DNA of 64,000 nt from Corynebacterium glyciniphilum AJ 3170. GTDB lineage: Bacteria > Actinomycetota > Actinomycetes > Mycobacteriales > Mycobacteriaceae. The notes beneath the pieces are model-generated. The model saw only the letters and a list, made by a program, of their open reading frames with translations. It did not search any database and was not told where the DNA came from. Position 1 is the stretch's first letter. Every line of letters starts with the position of its first letter. Of this stretch, positions 17,038-25,231 are shown piece after piece. Position numbers and translations under genes: made by a program. Where the stretch lies: assembly GCF_007673095.1 (NCBI RefSeq), contig NZ_VDYZ01000005.1, positions 1 through 64,000 of the forward strand, in the 5' to 3' direction.

Positions 17038-17673
17038 GTGAAGGGCAGGGAACGCTGCAACATCGTCGCCGTTGACGCCCCCCATCACGGGGACAACGAC
17101 CGTGACGAGAGCTTCCGTGACTTTGCGGCGTCATCAGTGGCTGCTGCCCGGGGTGTCACGTCGACACCGTTGGTTGTGGCGGGTGTGTCCCAGGGTGGTG
17201 TGATCGCCCAGGAGTCTGCGGATCAGGACGGGGTCATCGGTGTGATCGGGATCAGTACGACCCGTGACAGTGCCCCGCAAGATGAGATTGAGTCGATGAA
17301 CCATCTGCTCGCCGTCTGGGGCGAGGACGGCCCGGGTGAAGACCTCGCGGCGATGATCGCCAGTGGCTCCAGCAACGGTGCCGAACCATCTGCGTCACTG
17401 ACCCGCGAGGCTGTCGCGACTTTCCCGCTCCACCGGCTGGAACACAGCATTCCGATACTGCTGGAACGTCGCGGAGGACAGGCACTCAGCGTCCCGACCC
17501 GGTTCATCCACGGGACCGCAGATCGGACGTACAGTCACGATGCCATGGTGGACCATGGTGTCGATCTCGTGACGATCGACGGCGGCAGTCACTCGATGAC
17601 GATGCAGTCACCGGACGAGGTCGCCGGAATCATCACGGCGTTCATCGAAGAACTCGTCGGTACCTCCCCATGA
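17038..17673 (+). pseudogene. Alpha/beta hydrolase, apparently missing its N-terminal part
   Basis: 211 codons from a GTG. The alpha/beta-hydrolase core is present from the third strand on: IVAVDAPHHGDND, nucleophile elbow VAGVSQGG (Ser in GxSxG-like position), acid loop FIHGTADRTY, and catalytic His in GGSHSMTMQ. The first two strands and the oxyanion-hole HG segment, normally about 40 residues before the DAPHHG stretch, are missing, and the 84 bp upstream do not supply them in any frame I could follow. Probably a truncated gene; an unusually short functional hydrolase cannot be excluded. Confidence 0.6.
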
Positions 17674-17710
17674 TCAATCGCGGGGCAAGTCCGATGTCGG
17701 ATCATTAGCC

Positions 17711-17747
17711 TCCGAGGTAGGGAATCCAGCTGAAGCCCTACCTGGGA
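17711..17747. terminator. Hairpin between convergent genes
   Basis: Stem-forming repeat TCCgAGGTAGGG / CCCTACCTgGGA, 11 pairs with one mismatch and a 13-base loop, in the 188-bp gap between the alpha/beta hydrolase and the convergent LysR gene. There is no strong T-run, so it is a likely but not certain bidirectional terminator. Confidence 0.5.
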
Positions 17748-17861
17748 GGGTGACAATTCGACGCTCAAGCGTGGAGCGGCCGATCGCAGTTCGGTCTATC
17801 AATCGCGCCTGTGAAGGTGTGGCTGCCTTGCGGACGCGCGTGGACAGGAAATGGGGCATCC

Positions 17862-18803
17862 TTACGCGGATGCATGAGACCTGCGCACTACTCTGGCATT
17901 ACCCTCGAACAGCGCGCTCAACTCGTGGAGGACATTCCGGACATGGGGTGGAAGGCGCCTGCCAGCCATACGGACCATGCCGATCTCGCGCATCGCCGGT
18001 CTTCCGTCCACCCGATGGATCGGTACTGACACCACACCGGTGGCGTCCGCCATGACCGCCGGAAGAATGCAGAGTCCCAGGCCGGCCTGCACGAAGGATC
18101 TCAGGGTGTGCGAATTGTCCGATTCCACGGTCACTTCTGGTGCAATCCCGGCCTCCGCGCACAATTCATCGGCGAACTGCCTGGTCGTGTAGTGCGCGTC
18201 CATCGCGACGAAATTCTCGTCGGCGACGTCCCGCAATCGTATCGAGTCCTGCCTCTCCAGTCTGTGCCCCTCAGGAACAACGAGGTGAAAAGGCTGATGT
18301 GCGAGAAACGCCCAGTTGTAGTTCTTCCCGGTGGGACGGGGTCCCACGATCACTGCGTCCAGTTCAGCGGCTTCCAGCTGGGCGAGCAATGAAGCCGCCG
18401 ACCCCTCCGCCACACTCAGGTTCACTTGAGACATTGCGTCGGCGAGCAGCGGGGCGATGCGCCCGGACAGTGACCGGAGGGTGCCCAGCCGCACCGGTCT
18501 GGCGTCCCGTTCCTCCAGCACCTGCTCCAACGAGGATTCGAACACGCTGAGTGCGTCCGTCGCGGCGTTCGCGAGAGTCAGTCCTTCCTCGGTCAGTGTC
18601 ACACCACGACCCACCCTGCGGAGCAGGGGGACGGACAGTTCTGCTTCCCACCGCATCACCATGCGACTCAGCGCCGGCTGGGACATTCCCTGGAGATGAG
18701 CGGTCTGCGTCAACGTGGTTCCCCGACCGAGCTCACGGAGCACCGGAAGCGCACCGGTCAAGGCTGTGAGCTGGGACGAAGTCAGGGTCACAGGGACTGT
18801 CAC
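17862..18803 (-). CDS. LysR-family regulator of the malonate operon (MdcR-like role)
   Basis: LysR-type activator, 313 residues from the GTG at 18803. The N-terminal helix-turn-helix reads TLTQTAHLQGMSQPALSRMV with LLRRVGRGVTLTEEG, followed by a substrate-binding co-inducer domain (VIVGPRPTG, ESDNSHTLRSFVQAGLGLCILP). An ATG 57 bp upstream keeps the frame open, but the GTG sits 7 bp after a strong AGGAGG and starts where LysR proteins normally start. The gene is divergent from madL with a LysR-type box between them. Malonate or malonyl-CoA as co-inducer is inferred from the operon. Confidence 0.87.
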   Translation of the reverse strand: MTVPVTLTSSQLTALTGALPVLRELGRGTTLTQTAHLQGMSQPALSRMVMRWEAELSVPLLRRVGRGVTLTEEGLTLANAATDALSVFESSLEQVLEERDARPVRLGTLRSLSGRIAPLLADAMSQVNLSVAEGSAASLLAQLEAAELDAVIVGPRPTGKNYNWAFLAHQPFHLVVPEGHRLERQDSIRLRDVADENFVAMDAHYTTRQFADELCAEAGIAPEVTVESDNSHTLRSFVQAGLGLCILPAVMADATGVVSVPIHRVDGRPAMREIGMVRMAGRRLPPHVRNVLHELSALFEGNARVVRRSHASA

Positions 18804-18860
18804 GGTGGAGCCTCCTCGAGGAACGGTGCGAATCAATGCGTGGCTGCATGAGTCGGTCAT

Positions 18861-18881
18861 TTTTCATATTGGACCAGAAAA
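18861..18881. promoter_or_regulatory. Candidate LysR box for the mad/mdc operon
   Basis: Perfect interrupted repeat TTTTC-N11-GAAAA, which contains the T-N11-A core typical of LysR-regulator primary sites. It is centred about 90 bp upstream of madL and about 68 bp from the LysR start, within the 157-bp divergent gap. An upstream ATG for the LysR gene would abut this site, which also argues for the downstream GTG start. Confidence 0.5.
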
Positions 18882-18960
18882 CTACACCGGGAGCAAAGTG
18901 GGATGCAGCTCACATCAGGAAGTGAAGATGTGACAGACCACTACATCAACCGGAGGCGGA

Positions 18961-19362
18961 ATGATTATCTACGGTACGGCGATCCTCGCCGTATGCGTGC
19001 TGGTGGGGAAGACGATCGGCACCTTGCTGGGACAGCTACTCGGAGTCGATGCGGATGTTGGCGGCGTCGGATTCGCGATGGTGGCGCTGCTGCTCGTCAC
19101 CGGCTGGCTTCGCAGCAGGAACTATCTGCCGAAAGTCACTGAGCGTGGCGTCCTGTTCTGGTCGGGAATCTACATTCCCATAGTCGTGGCCATGGCCATG
19201 ACACAGAACGTCCGGAGCGCCGTCGACGGTGGGGTCATGGCGATTCTCGCGGGGGTGATCGTGTTGATCGCTTCTCTGGCACTGGTCCCCGCCATCGCCA
19301 AAATAGGCCCGGTCTCAGAGCCACTTCCCCCGCTGACCGACGCAGAAGACGAGGAGGCCTGA
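18961..19362 (+). CDS. madL: Malonate transporter subunit MadL
   Basis: Small integral membrane protein of 133 residues, one of two subunits of the MadLM sodium/proton-malonate importer known from Malonomonas. Four hydrophobic segments are visible: residues about 2-22, 36-50, 64-82 and 92-112. Conserved MadL features include MIIYGTAIL at the start and the LPKVTERGVLFWSGIYIPIVVAMA region. It is the first gene of the eight-gene malonate transcript and has a GGAGGC ribosome-binding site. The madM gene follows after 1 bp. Confidence 0.9.
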   Translation: MIIYGTAILAVCVLVGKTIGTLLGQLLGVDADVGGVGFAMVALLLVTGWLRSRNYLPKVTERGVLFWSGIYIPIVVAMAMTQNVRSAVDGGVMAILAGVIVLIASLALVPAIAKIGPVSEPLPPLTDAEDEEA

Positions 19363-19363
19363 C

Positions 19364-20137
19364 ATGAGCGACATCATTGACACCATCACCACCCTCATCG
19401 AGGACAACGCGCTACTGTTCGCTTTTGCGCTGGTCGGCCTGGTCATGCTGGTGGGCGGATGGGTAGGGCGTACCCTCACCCGTGGCCACGTCGCCGGCTC
19501 GGCCGTGGCGATCCTCCTCGGACTCGTCCTCGCCTATGTCGGCGGGCTGCAGTCTGGTGGGGACAAGGGACTTGCGGACATCAGTCTCTTCAGCGGTCTG
19601 GCGCTCATGGGCGGTTCGATGCTAAGAGATTTCGCTATCGTCGCCACCGCGTACGGAGTAGATGTCCGTGAACTGAAGAAGGCAGGACCTGCCGGCATCA
19701 TCTCCCTCGTCTTCGGCATGATCGTTTCATTCATCGTTGGAGCGGCTGTCGCACTGGCCTTCGGCTATAACGATCCGGAGTCGCTCGCGACCATCGGCGC
19801 TGGCGCTGCAACGTACATAGTCGGCCCGGTTACCGGTACCGCCGTGGGAGCTTCGTCTGAGGTTATCGCACTGTCTGTGGCGGTGGGACTGGTGAAGTCC
19901 ATGCTCGCCATGATCGCTGCACCACTCGTCGCACGCTGGATCGGACTGAACAACCCGAAGTCGGCCATGACCTTCGGCGGCCTGCTCGGCACCACCTCCG
20001 GGGTCACCGGCGGCCTCGCCGCCGTCGACAAACGCTTGGTTCCTTACGGCGCGGTGACATCCAGCCTCTACACCGGACTGGGCTGTCTCCTCGGCCCCTC
20101 AGTCTTCTACTTCCTCTTCCGCGCCCTGTTCGGCTGA
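19364..20137 (+). CDS. madM: Malonate transporter subunit MadM
   Basis: Polytopic membrane protein, 257 residues, the larger subunit of the MadLM malonate importer. It has about eight hydrophobic stretches, and family features such as SLFSGLALMGGSMLRDFAI and GAATYIVGPVTGTAVGAS. The last third, FGGLLGTTSGVTGGLAAVDKR, is the usual glycine/threonine-rich loop. The start lies 1 bp after madL, so the pair is almost certainly translated together. It supplies malonate to the decarboxylase encoded downstream. Confidence 0.92.
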   Translation: MSDIIDTITTLIEDNALLFAFALVGLVMLVGGWVGRTLTRGHVAGSAVAILLGLVLAYVGGLQSGGDKGLADISLFSGLALMGGSMLRDFAIVATAYGVDVRELKKAGPAGIISLVFGMIVSFIVGAAVALAFGYNDPESLATIGAGAATYIVGPVTGTAVGASSEVIALSVAVGLVKSMLAMIAAPLVARWIGLNNPKSAMTFGGLLGTTSGVTGGLAAVDKRLVPYGAVTSSLYTGLGCLLGPSVFYFLFRALFG

Positions 20138-20182
20138 CCGGCCCGTCCGGCTCAGCGCCACCCACAACGACAAGGACTATCC

Positions 20183-21832
20183 ATGACAGACACCACCACA
20201 CTTTGGGACACCGGCCGCAGAGACAAAGCGGACAGACTGGCGCGGGCAACCGGCCTGGCAACCGGGAAAACTGTCCCAACCAGTTCGATCGTCGATCTCC
20301 TCCATGCTGTGATGAGACCGGGCGACCGCGTCGCTCTGGAAGGCAACAACCAGAAGCAGGCGGACTTCCTCTCCCGCGCGCTGGCACAGGTCGACCCCGA
20401 ACGCATTCACGACCTGCACATGCTGTTTTCCTCGATCGCCAGGCCAGAGCACCTCGACATCTTCGAGGACGGTATCGCGCGTAAGGTCGACTTCGCGTTC
20501 TCCGGACCGCAGTCCGCTCGCGTCGCTCAACTCGTCGATGACGGGACTCTCCAGGTGGGTGCAATCCACACCTACCTCGAGCTCTACTCGCGGATGTACC
20601 TCGACTTGGCACCGAAAGTGGCTCTCGTCGCTGCCGTCTCCGCTGACCGCGACGGCAACCTGTACACCGGCCCGAATACCGAGGACACGCCGGCGATCAC
20701 CGAGGCGACGGCCTTCCGTTCCGGCATCGTCATCGCCCAGGTCAACGAGATCGTCGACAAGGTTCCCCGGGTGGACGTGCCGGGCGACTGGGTGGACTTC
20801 ATTGTGGAAGCCGACCGGCCGTTCGAGGTGGAACCCCTGTTCACCCGTGATCCACGGAATCTCACCGACGTCCATGTCCTCCTGGCGATGCTCACCATCA
20901 GAGGCGTCTATGAACGCCATCAGGTCACGTCACTGAACCACGGTGTGGGCCTGGACACCGCCGCTATCGAACTACTGTTGCCGACCTACGGCGAACAGCT
21001 GGGACTCAAAGGCAAGATCTGCACCCACTGGGCACTGAACCCGCATCCCAATCTCATCCCCGCGATCGAGAGCGGTTGGGTTGAACAGATCTCCGCATTC
21101 GGTGGGGAAGTGGGGATGAGCCGATACGTCGCCGCGCGTCCCGACATCTTCGCCACCGGCCCTGACGGCAGCCTGCGGTCGAACCGTATGGCAGCCCAGT
21201 CCGCCGGCCTGTACGCCACCGACATGTTCGTGGGCTCCACCCTCCAGGTGGATCCTGAAGGAAACTCCTCGACGGTCACTCAGGGACGCCTGGCCGGATT
21301 CGGTGGCGCCCCGAACCTCGGGGCGGATTCGCGGGGCCGCCGCCATTCCTCACCCGCTTGGCTCGACCTTTCGGAGGGACGCGGTCAGCTTGGTGTGGAG
21401 CGTGGACGCAAACTGGTCGTCCAGATCGCGGAGACCTTCAACGCCGGTTCAGAACCGAAGTTCGTGGAGCAACTCGATGCTGTGGCAGTCGGGGACAACG
21501 CCGGGATGGATCTGGCACCGGTCATGGTCTACGGCGACGATCTCACCCATCTCGTCTCCGAGGTCGGTGTCGGCTATCTCTACAAAGCTCAGAGTCTCGA
21601 TGAACGCCGACGGGTGGTCTCCGCCCTCGCGGGCGTGACCCCACTGGGCAGACGGTCTACGCCCGACGACGTCGATGCGCTGCGTCGCGACGGTCTTCTC
21701 GCACTCCCTGCCGATATCGGTGTTCGCCCGGCGGAGGCGAACCGAAGTCTTCTGGCAGCCCACTCCATCGATGAACTCGTCGACTGGTCCGGAGGACTGT
21801 ACGACCCGCCCGCGAAGTTCCAGAGCTGGTGA
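20183..21832 (+). CDS. mdcA: Malonate decarboxylase alpha subunit (acetyl-S-ACP:malonate ACP transferase)
   Basis: CoA-transferase-like subunit of 549 residues, full length. It exchanges the acetyl group on the carrier protein for malonate, releasing acetate and forming malonyl-S-ACP. Recognisable MdcA stretches are RVALEGNNQKQADFLS, LHMLFSSIARPEHLDIFE, FAFSGPQSAR, ATAFRSGIVIAQVNEIVD and LKGKICTHWALNPHPNLIP. An ACAAGGAC ribosome-binding site precedes the ATG, 45 bp after madM. The enzyme is biotin-independent and cytosolic, acting in a complex with the carrier, beta and gamma subunits encoded downstream. Confidence 0.95.
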   Translation: MTDTTTLWDTGRRDKADRLARATGLATGKTVPTSSIVDLLHAVMRPGDRVALEGNNQKQADFLSRALAQVDPERIHDLHMLFSSIARPEHLDIFEDGIARKVDFAFSGPQSARVAQLVDDGTLQVGAIHTYLELYSRMYLDLAPKVALVAAVSADRDGNLYTGPNTEDTPAITEATAFRSGIVIAQVNEIVDKVPRVDVPGDWVDFIVEADRPFEVEPLFTRDPRNLTDVHVLLAMLTIRGVYERHQVTSLNHGVGLDTAAIELLLPTYGEQLGLKGKICTHWALNPHPNLIPAIESGWVEQISAFGGEVGMSRYVAARPDIFATGPDGSLRSNRMAAQSAGLYATDMFVGSTLQVDPEGNSSTVTQGRLAGFGGAPNLGADSRGRRHSSPAWLDLSEGRGQLGVERGRKLVVQIAETFNAGSEPKFVEQLDAVAVGDNAGMDLAPVMVYGDDLTHLVSEVGVGYLYKAQSLDERRRVVSALAGVTPLGRRSTPDDVDALRRDGLLALPADIGVRPAEANRSLLAAHSIDELVDWSGGLYDPPAKFQSW

Positions 21833-21836
21833 CACT

Positions 21837-22706
21837 ATGACAACCGCTCTCACGACAACACTGATTCAATCTTCAGCGGTACCCAGCGGCCTTTCTACGC
21901 ACATCGCCTCGTCGGCCGTTGCTGCCTTAACTTCCGAAGTCCAGCTCCGCGGGAAACCTGGACTGGTCGGCCCCGACGGGGCACGCGGACACACCGACAT
22001 GGACTGCGACCTCATGCTGCTGTCCGCGAACACCCTGCATCCCACGTTCCGCGCACTCGCCGATCACGGGGCACAGACCCCGGTCGGGCAGGAGTTGCGC
22101 GACACACTCGGACGGGTGGGGAGGCGTGGCGAGGAAGAGATGATGGCTGCCACCAGTGGTGTGAACACACACCGGGGTGCCATCTGGAACCTGGGGTTGA
22201 TGGCCACGGCCACGGCGGGGCTGCGGGCATCCGGCTCCGCGGTCACCGTCGGCACCGTGACCCGGCGGGCAGGCGAGATTGCCTCTCTGAGGGACAGTGC
22301 GTTGGACCTCGGCCAGAGGCCAGGTGCGCTCGCCCGCCGACGGTACCGGGTCGGCGGTGCCGTCTCTGAGGCGGCCGGAGGGTTCCCGCACGTCCGGGCC
22401 ATTGCGGAGGCCATCCACACCGCAGGAGACGAGGGGTTCACCCGGGATGATGCCCGTCTGATCGGCCTCCTCGCGTCCATGAGCACCCTGGATGACACCT
22501 GCATCCTCCACCGGGGCGGACGCGGGGCGCTGGAGATGGTCCACGACGCGTCCTACCGGATCCTGGAGGACACGTTCCGCACCGGAGTCCTCGACCGCTG
22601 CTCCCTCGCGGAGTTGGACGCCCGGATGACCGGACGTCGGCTCTCTCCCGGTGGTAGCGCTGACCTGCTGGCTTGTGCACTATTTCTGACGACAAAGGAT
22701 AAATGA
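21837..22706 (+). CDS. mdcB: Triphosphoribosyl-dephospho-CoA synthase MdcB
   Basis: Makes 2'-(5''-triphosphoribosyl)-3'-dephospho-CoA from ATP and dephospho-CoA, the precursor of the carrier-protein prosthetic group. It has 289 residues and is a CitG/MdcB family member: RGKPGLVGPDGARGHTDMDCDLML, GVNTHRGAIWNLGLM, and the C-terminal SMSTLDDTCILHRGG and LSPGGSADLLACALF. The ATG at 21837 is 4 bp after the mdcA stop; the frame is open further upstream inside mdcA, but that is overlap noise. Confidence 0.93.
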   Translation: MTTALTTTLIQSSAVPSGLSTHIASSAVAALTSEVQLRGKPGLVGPDGARGHTDMDCDLMLLSANTLHPTFRALADHGAQTPVGQELRDTLGRVGRRGEEEMMAATSGVNTHRGAIWNLGLMATATAGLRASGSAVTVGTVTRRAGEIASLRDSALDLGQRPGALARRRYRVGGAVSEAAGGFPHVRAIAEAIHTAGDEGFTRDDARLIGLLASMSTLDDTCILHRGGRGALEMVHDASYRILEDTFRTGVLDRCSLAELDARMTGRRLSPGGSADLLACALFLTTKDK

Positions 22707-22707
22707 C

Positions 22708-23811
22708 ATGCAACTCATCACCGCTGACTACCCGGCGACGACTCCTGTGGACACGGACGTCCATGTCGGAGTTGTCGGCTCCGGCGACCTGGAGATCCTG
22801 CTCTCGCCACCGACTTCGTCCGACGCTGTCACTGTGACGGTCCGGACCTCGGTGGACGGGTTCGATACCACCTGGCGCGGCGTCCTGGACACGTTCTTCG
22901 GCCGGAACGATCTCGCCTGTGACGTGCAGATCAATGACTTCGGAGCAACCCCCGGAATGGTCTCCCTCCGACTGTCTCAGGCCTTCGAGATCGCTGCGAC
23001 GCCGGACGACGAACCGACCAGAGGCACCACAGGAATGCCTTTCACTGAACTCAACGCACGGCAGCGTGCGGCCATGCTCCTCGACGAGGGAACGTACCGG
23101 GAGATCCTCGGTCCCACCGACCACGTCGAATCCAGCCATCTGGAACGTCAGGGCATCGTCCCCGCCGCGGACGACGGCGCGGTCATTGCACGGGGCACCA
23201 TCGAAGGCATCCCCGCAGCGATCGTGGCATTGGAAGGGAAGTTCCAGGGCGGTGGTATCGGGGAGGTCTCCGGTGCAAAGATCGCCGCCGTTCTCGAACG
23301 CGCCCTGGTCGACGCAGAAAACGGGCGCCCCACCCAGGTCGTACTGCTTCTGGAGACAGGTGGAATCCGCCTGCAGGAAGCCAATCTCGGTCTCCTGGCC
23401 ATCGCAGAGATCCATGCGGGGATCGTGGCGTTGCAGTGCCATGTACCGGTCACCGCCGTGGTGGCCGGCATGGTCGGTTGTTTCGGCGGAATGGGGATCG
23501 CCTCCGGTCTCTGTGACCGCATCATCATGACTCGGGCGGGGCGGCTGTCCCTCAACGGCCCGGAGGTCATCGAGACTGAGGCTGGTATCGAGGAATTCAA
23601 CTCCGCGGACCGGAGCACGGTCTGGGCTGTCACGGGTGGGGAACACCGTGTATCCACCGGCCGGGCAGACGCACTTGTCGCAGACAATCCTGGTGCTGTC
23701 CGGGAAGCGGTGATCAACGGGTGGAACACACCACCCGGCACACACCGTGCCGATCGGATCGAAGAACTCGCCCGGGAACTTGCAGACACTGACGCAGAGA
23801 GGACCAAATGA
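22708..23811 (+). CDS. Fused malonate decarboxylase carrier protein (MdcC) and beta subunit (MdcD)
   Basis: One 367-residue polypeptide with two parts. Residues about 1-95 are the acyl-carrier (delta) subunit: VGVVGSGDLEILL holds Ser25, the equivalent of the serine that carries the phosphoribosyl-dephospho-CoA arm in Klebsiella MdcC, and the domain ends INDFGATPGMVSLRL. A linker of about 20 residues follows. Residues about 110-367 are the crotonase-fold beta subunit: LNARQRAAMLLDEGTYREIL, EGKFQGGGIGEVSGAK, LLLETGGIRLQEANLG, GCFGGMGIASGLC, NGPEVIETEAGIEEF. Beta and gamma together decarboxylate malonyl-S-ACP to acetyl-S-ACP. These subunits are separate genes in the characterised Klebsiella, Pseudomonas and Acinetobacter systems. 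No frameshift or stop separates them here. Confidence 0.9.
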   Translation: MQLITADYPATTPVDTDVHVGVVGSGDLEILLSPPTSSDAVTVTVRTSVDGFDTTWRGVLDTFFGRNDLACDVQINDFGATPGMVSLRLSQAFEIAATPDDEPTRGTTGMPFTELNARQRAAMLLDEGTYREILGPTDHVESSHLERQGIVPAADDGAVIARGTIEGIPAAIVALEGKFQGGGIGEVSGAKIAAVLERALVDAENGRPTQVVLLLETGGIRLQEANLGLLAIAEIHAGIVALQCHVPVTAVVAGMVGCFGGMGIASGLCDRIIMTRAGRLSLNGPEVIETEAGIEEFNSADRSTVWAVTGGEHRVSTGRADALVADNPGAVREAVINGWNTPPGTHRADRIEELARELADTDAERTK

Positions 23812-24605
23812 TGAACAACCACCCCCAGTACGGAACTGTCTGGTTCACAGCATTGGATACAACAGGGGCAGACACCACCGGTTCGTTACTGACGGGGCGT
23901 ACGGTGCTCGACGACGGCACCGCCGCCGCGCTCGTCGCTGTCGTTCCGGATCCGGACAGCAGATTCCCACGCGCCAGAAACGGGGAGGTCGGTCTCCGGG
24001 AGTCTCTGGAACTCGCAGAATGGGTGACCAGTCTCGATGACCCTGACATGCCTCTCGTAATCGTGGTGGACGTCCCCAGTCAGGCATACGGATTCATTGA
24101 GGAGAAGTTCGGGCTGAACACCACGATGGCCACCGCGGTCAACGCGTTGGCTCGTACACGTCTCGCTGGGCGACCGATCGTCAGTCTGGTCGTCGGCAAG
24201 GCCATTTCCGGCGCCTTCCTGTCCACCGGGATGCAGGCGAATCGGATCATCATGCTTGAGCATGATGACGTCCAGGTCCAGGTGATGGGAAAACAGGCCG
24301 CTGCGCGGATCACCCGACGATCAGTGGAGGAGATGGAAGCGGCAGCCGAATCCGTTCCGGCCATGGCTTTCGACGGAGCGTCCTTCACCACCCTCGGAGG
24401 AGTGTTCGAGTCACTTGCCCCAGGTAACCCCGCGGCGCCGGATGCCGCCGACGTCGCCAGTGTTCAGGAGGCCTTCGGTCGGGCGCTGGCCGACATCCGG
24501 GACAGCGGGACGACGGATCTGCGATGTCGACTCGACTCCGATCAAGCGCTCCAGTCCCGGGCATTGTCGAGAAAAGTCCGCCAGGTGGTGAACGACCAGT
24601 GGTGA
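23808..24605 (+). CDS. mdcE: Malonate decarboxylase gamma subunit
   Basis: Crotonase-fold partner of the beta part, 265 residues, needed for decarboxylation of malonyl-S-ACP. Family stretches are VVDVPSQAYGFIEEKFGLN, LARTRLAGRPIVSLVVGKAISGAFLS, LEHDDVQVQVMGKQAAARITRR and AFDGASFTTLGGVFE. The ATG overlaps the fused mdcCD stop by 4 bp (ATGA). The start codon is followed by a second Met, and either could be used. Confidence 0.93.
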   Translation: MMNNHPQYGTVWFTALDTTGADTTGSLLTGRTVLDDGTAAALVAVVPDPDSRFPRARNGEVGLRESLELAEWVTSLDDPDMPLVIVVDVPSQAYGFIEEKFGLNTTMATAVNALARTRLAGRPIVSLVVGKAISGAFLSTGMQANRIIMLEHDDVQVQVMGKQAAARITRRSVEEMEAAAESVPAMAFDGASFTTLGGVFESLAPGNPAAPDAADVASVQEAFGRALADIRDSGTTDLRCRLDSDQALQSRALSRKVRQVVNDQW

Positions 24606-25231
24606 ACGCGGTCGTCCACGACATCGTGAAACTCTCCCCCGGTGCCGTCATTGAACTCGGTCGGCGTGCCTCGGGACAGGGGCAACCTTGGGTCGTGGAC
24701 AGTCTCGCCGCCTCACCGTGGGTAGTGGTCCGTCGTGCCAGTCCAGTTGAGGACGCGCACCTGGCGGTCGGTGTGCGGGGGAGGTACCGGCACCAGCGTT
24801 GGGGTACCGAGGCTCCGTCCTCAGAATGCCTCAGGGTTCTTCATCCGTCTGACCTTGTCGAACGGATCGCCTCCAGGGATCTGCCCGTATTCCGGGCACT
24901 GGCGTTACTGCGGTCGGCACCGTTACCCCACGACTGGGGCCCCGGTGGGAGCGTCGGCGCTGAACTCGCGTCCGGGCATCCGGAAGCTACCCCGACGAGC
25001 GACCTTGACCTTGTGATCCGGATCGACAGTGTTCCTGACCAGCCCACGGCGCGGAGGATGCAGGGCACGCTGGACCGGGTAAGCGAGCAGACCAGAGTCG
25101 AGATCGATGCACTGGTCGAGACACCTGAAGGCGGAGTGAACCTGCAGGAACTTGCCAACGGAGTCGACACAGCAATCGTACGTACTGTGGACGGCCCGGT
25201 CCCGCTTGCTGATCTGCGGAGCTGGCGATGA
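24602..25231 (+). CDS. mdcG: Malonate decarboxylase holo-ACP synthase (phosphoribosyl-dephospho-CoA transferase)
   Basis: Nucleotidyltransferase-fold enzyme that attaches the phosphoribosyl-dephospho-CoA group made by MdcB to Ser25 of the carrier domain, 209 residues. The Gly-Ser/Asp-x-Asp signature is split as GPGGSVGAELASG and TSDLDLVIRID, with the metal-binding aspartates, and a third acidic site reads RVEIDALVE. The GTG at 24602 overlaps the mdcE stop by 4 bp (GTGA) and begins at the family N-terminus. The longer open frame upstream belongs to the mdcE reading region. Confidence 0.9.
   Translation: MNAVVHDIVKLSPGAVIELGRRASGQGQPWVVDSLAASPWVVVRRASPVEDAHLAVGVRGRYRHQRWGTEAPSSECLRVLHPSDLVERIASRDLPVFRALALLRSAPLPHDWGPGGSVGAELASGHPEATPTSDLDLVIRIDSVPDQPTARRMQGTLDRVSEQTRVEIDALVETPEGGVNLQELANGVDTAIVRTVDGPVPLADLRSWR

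Noticed and set aside
22438..23745. 435-codon minus-strand frame across the mdcCD region
   Set aside because: Antisense to the unmistakable MdcC/MdcD protein, with atypical composition.
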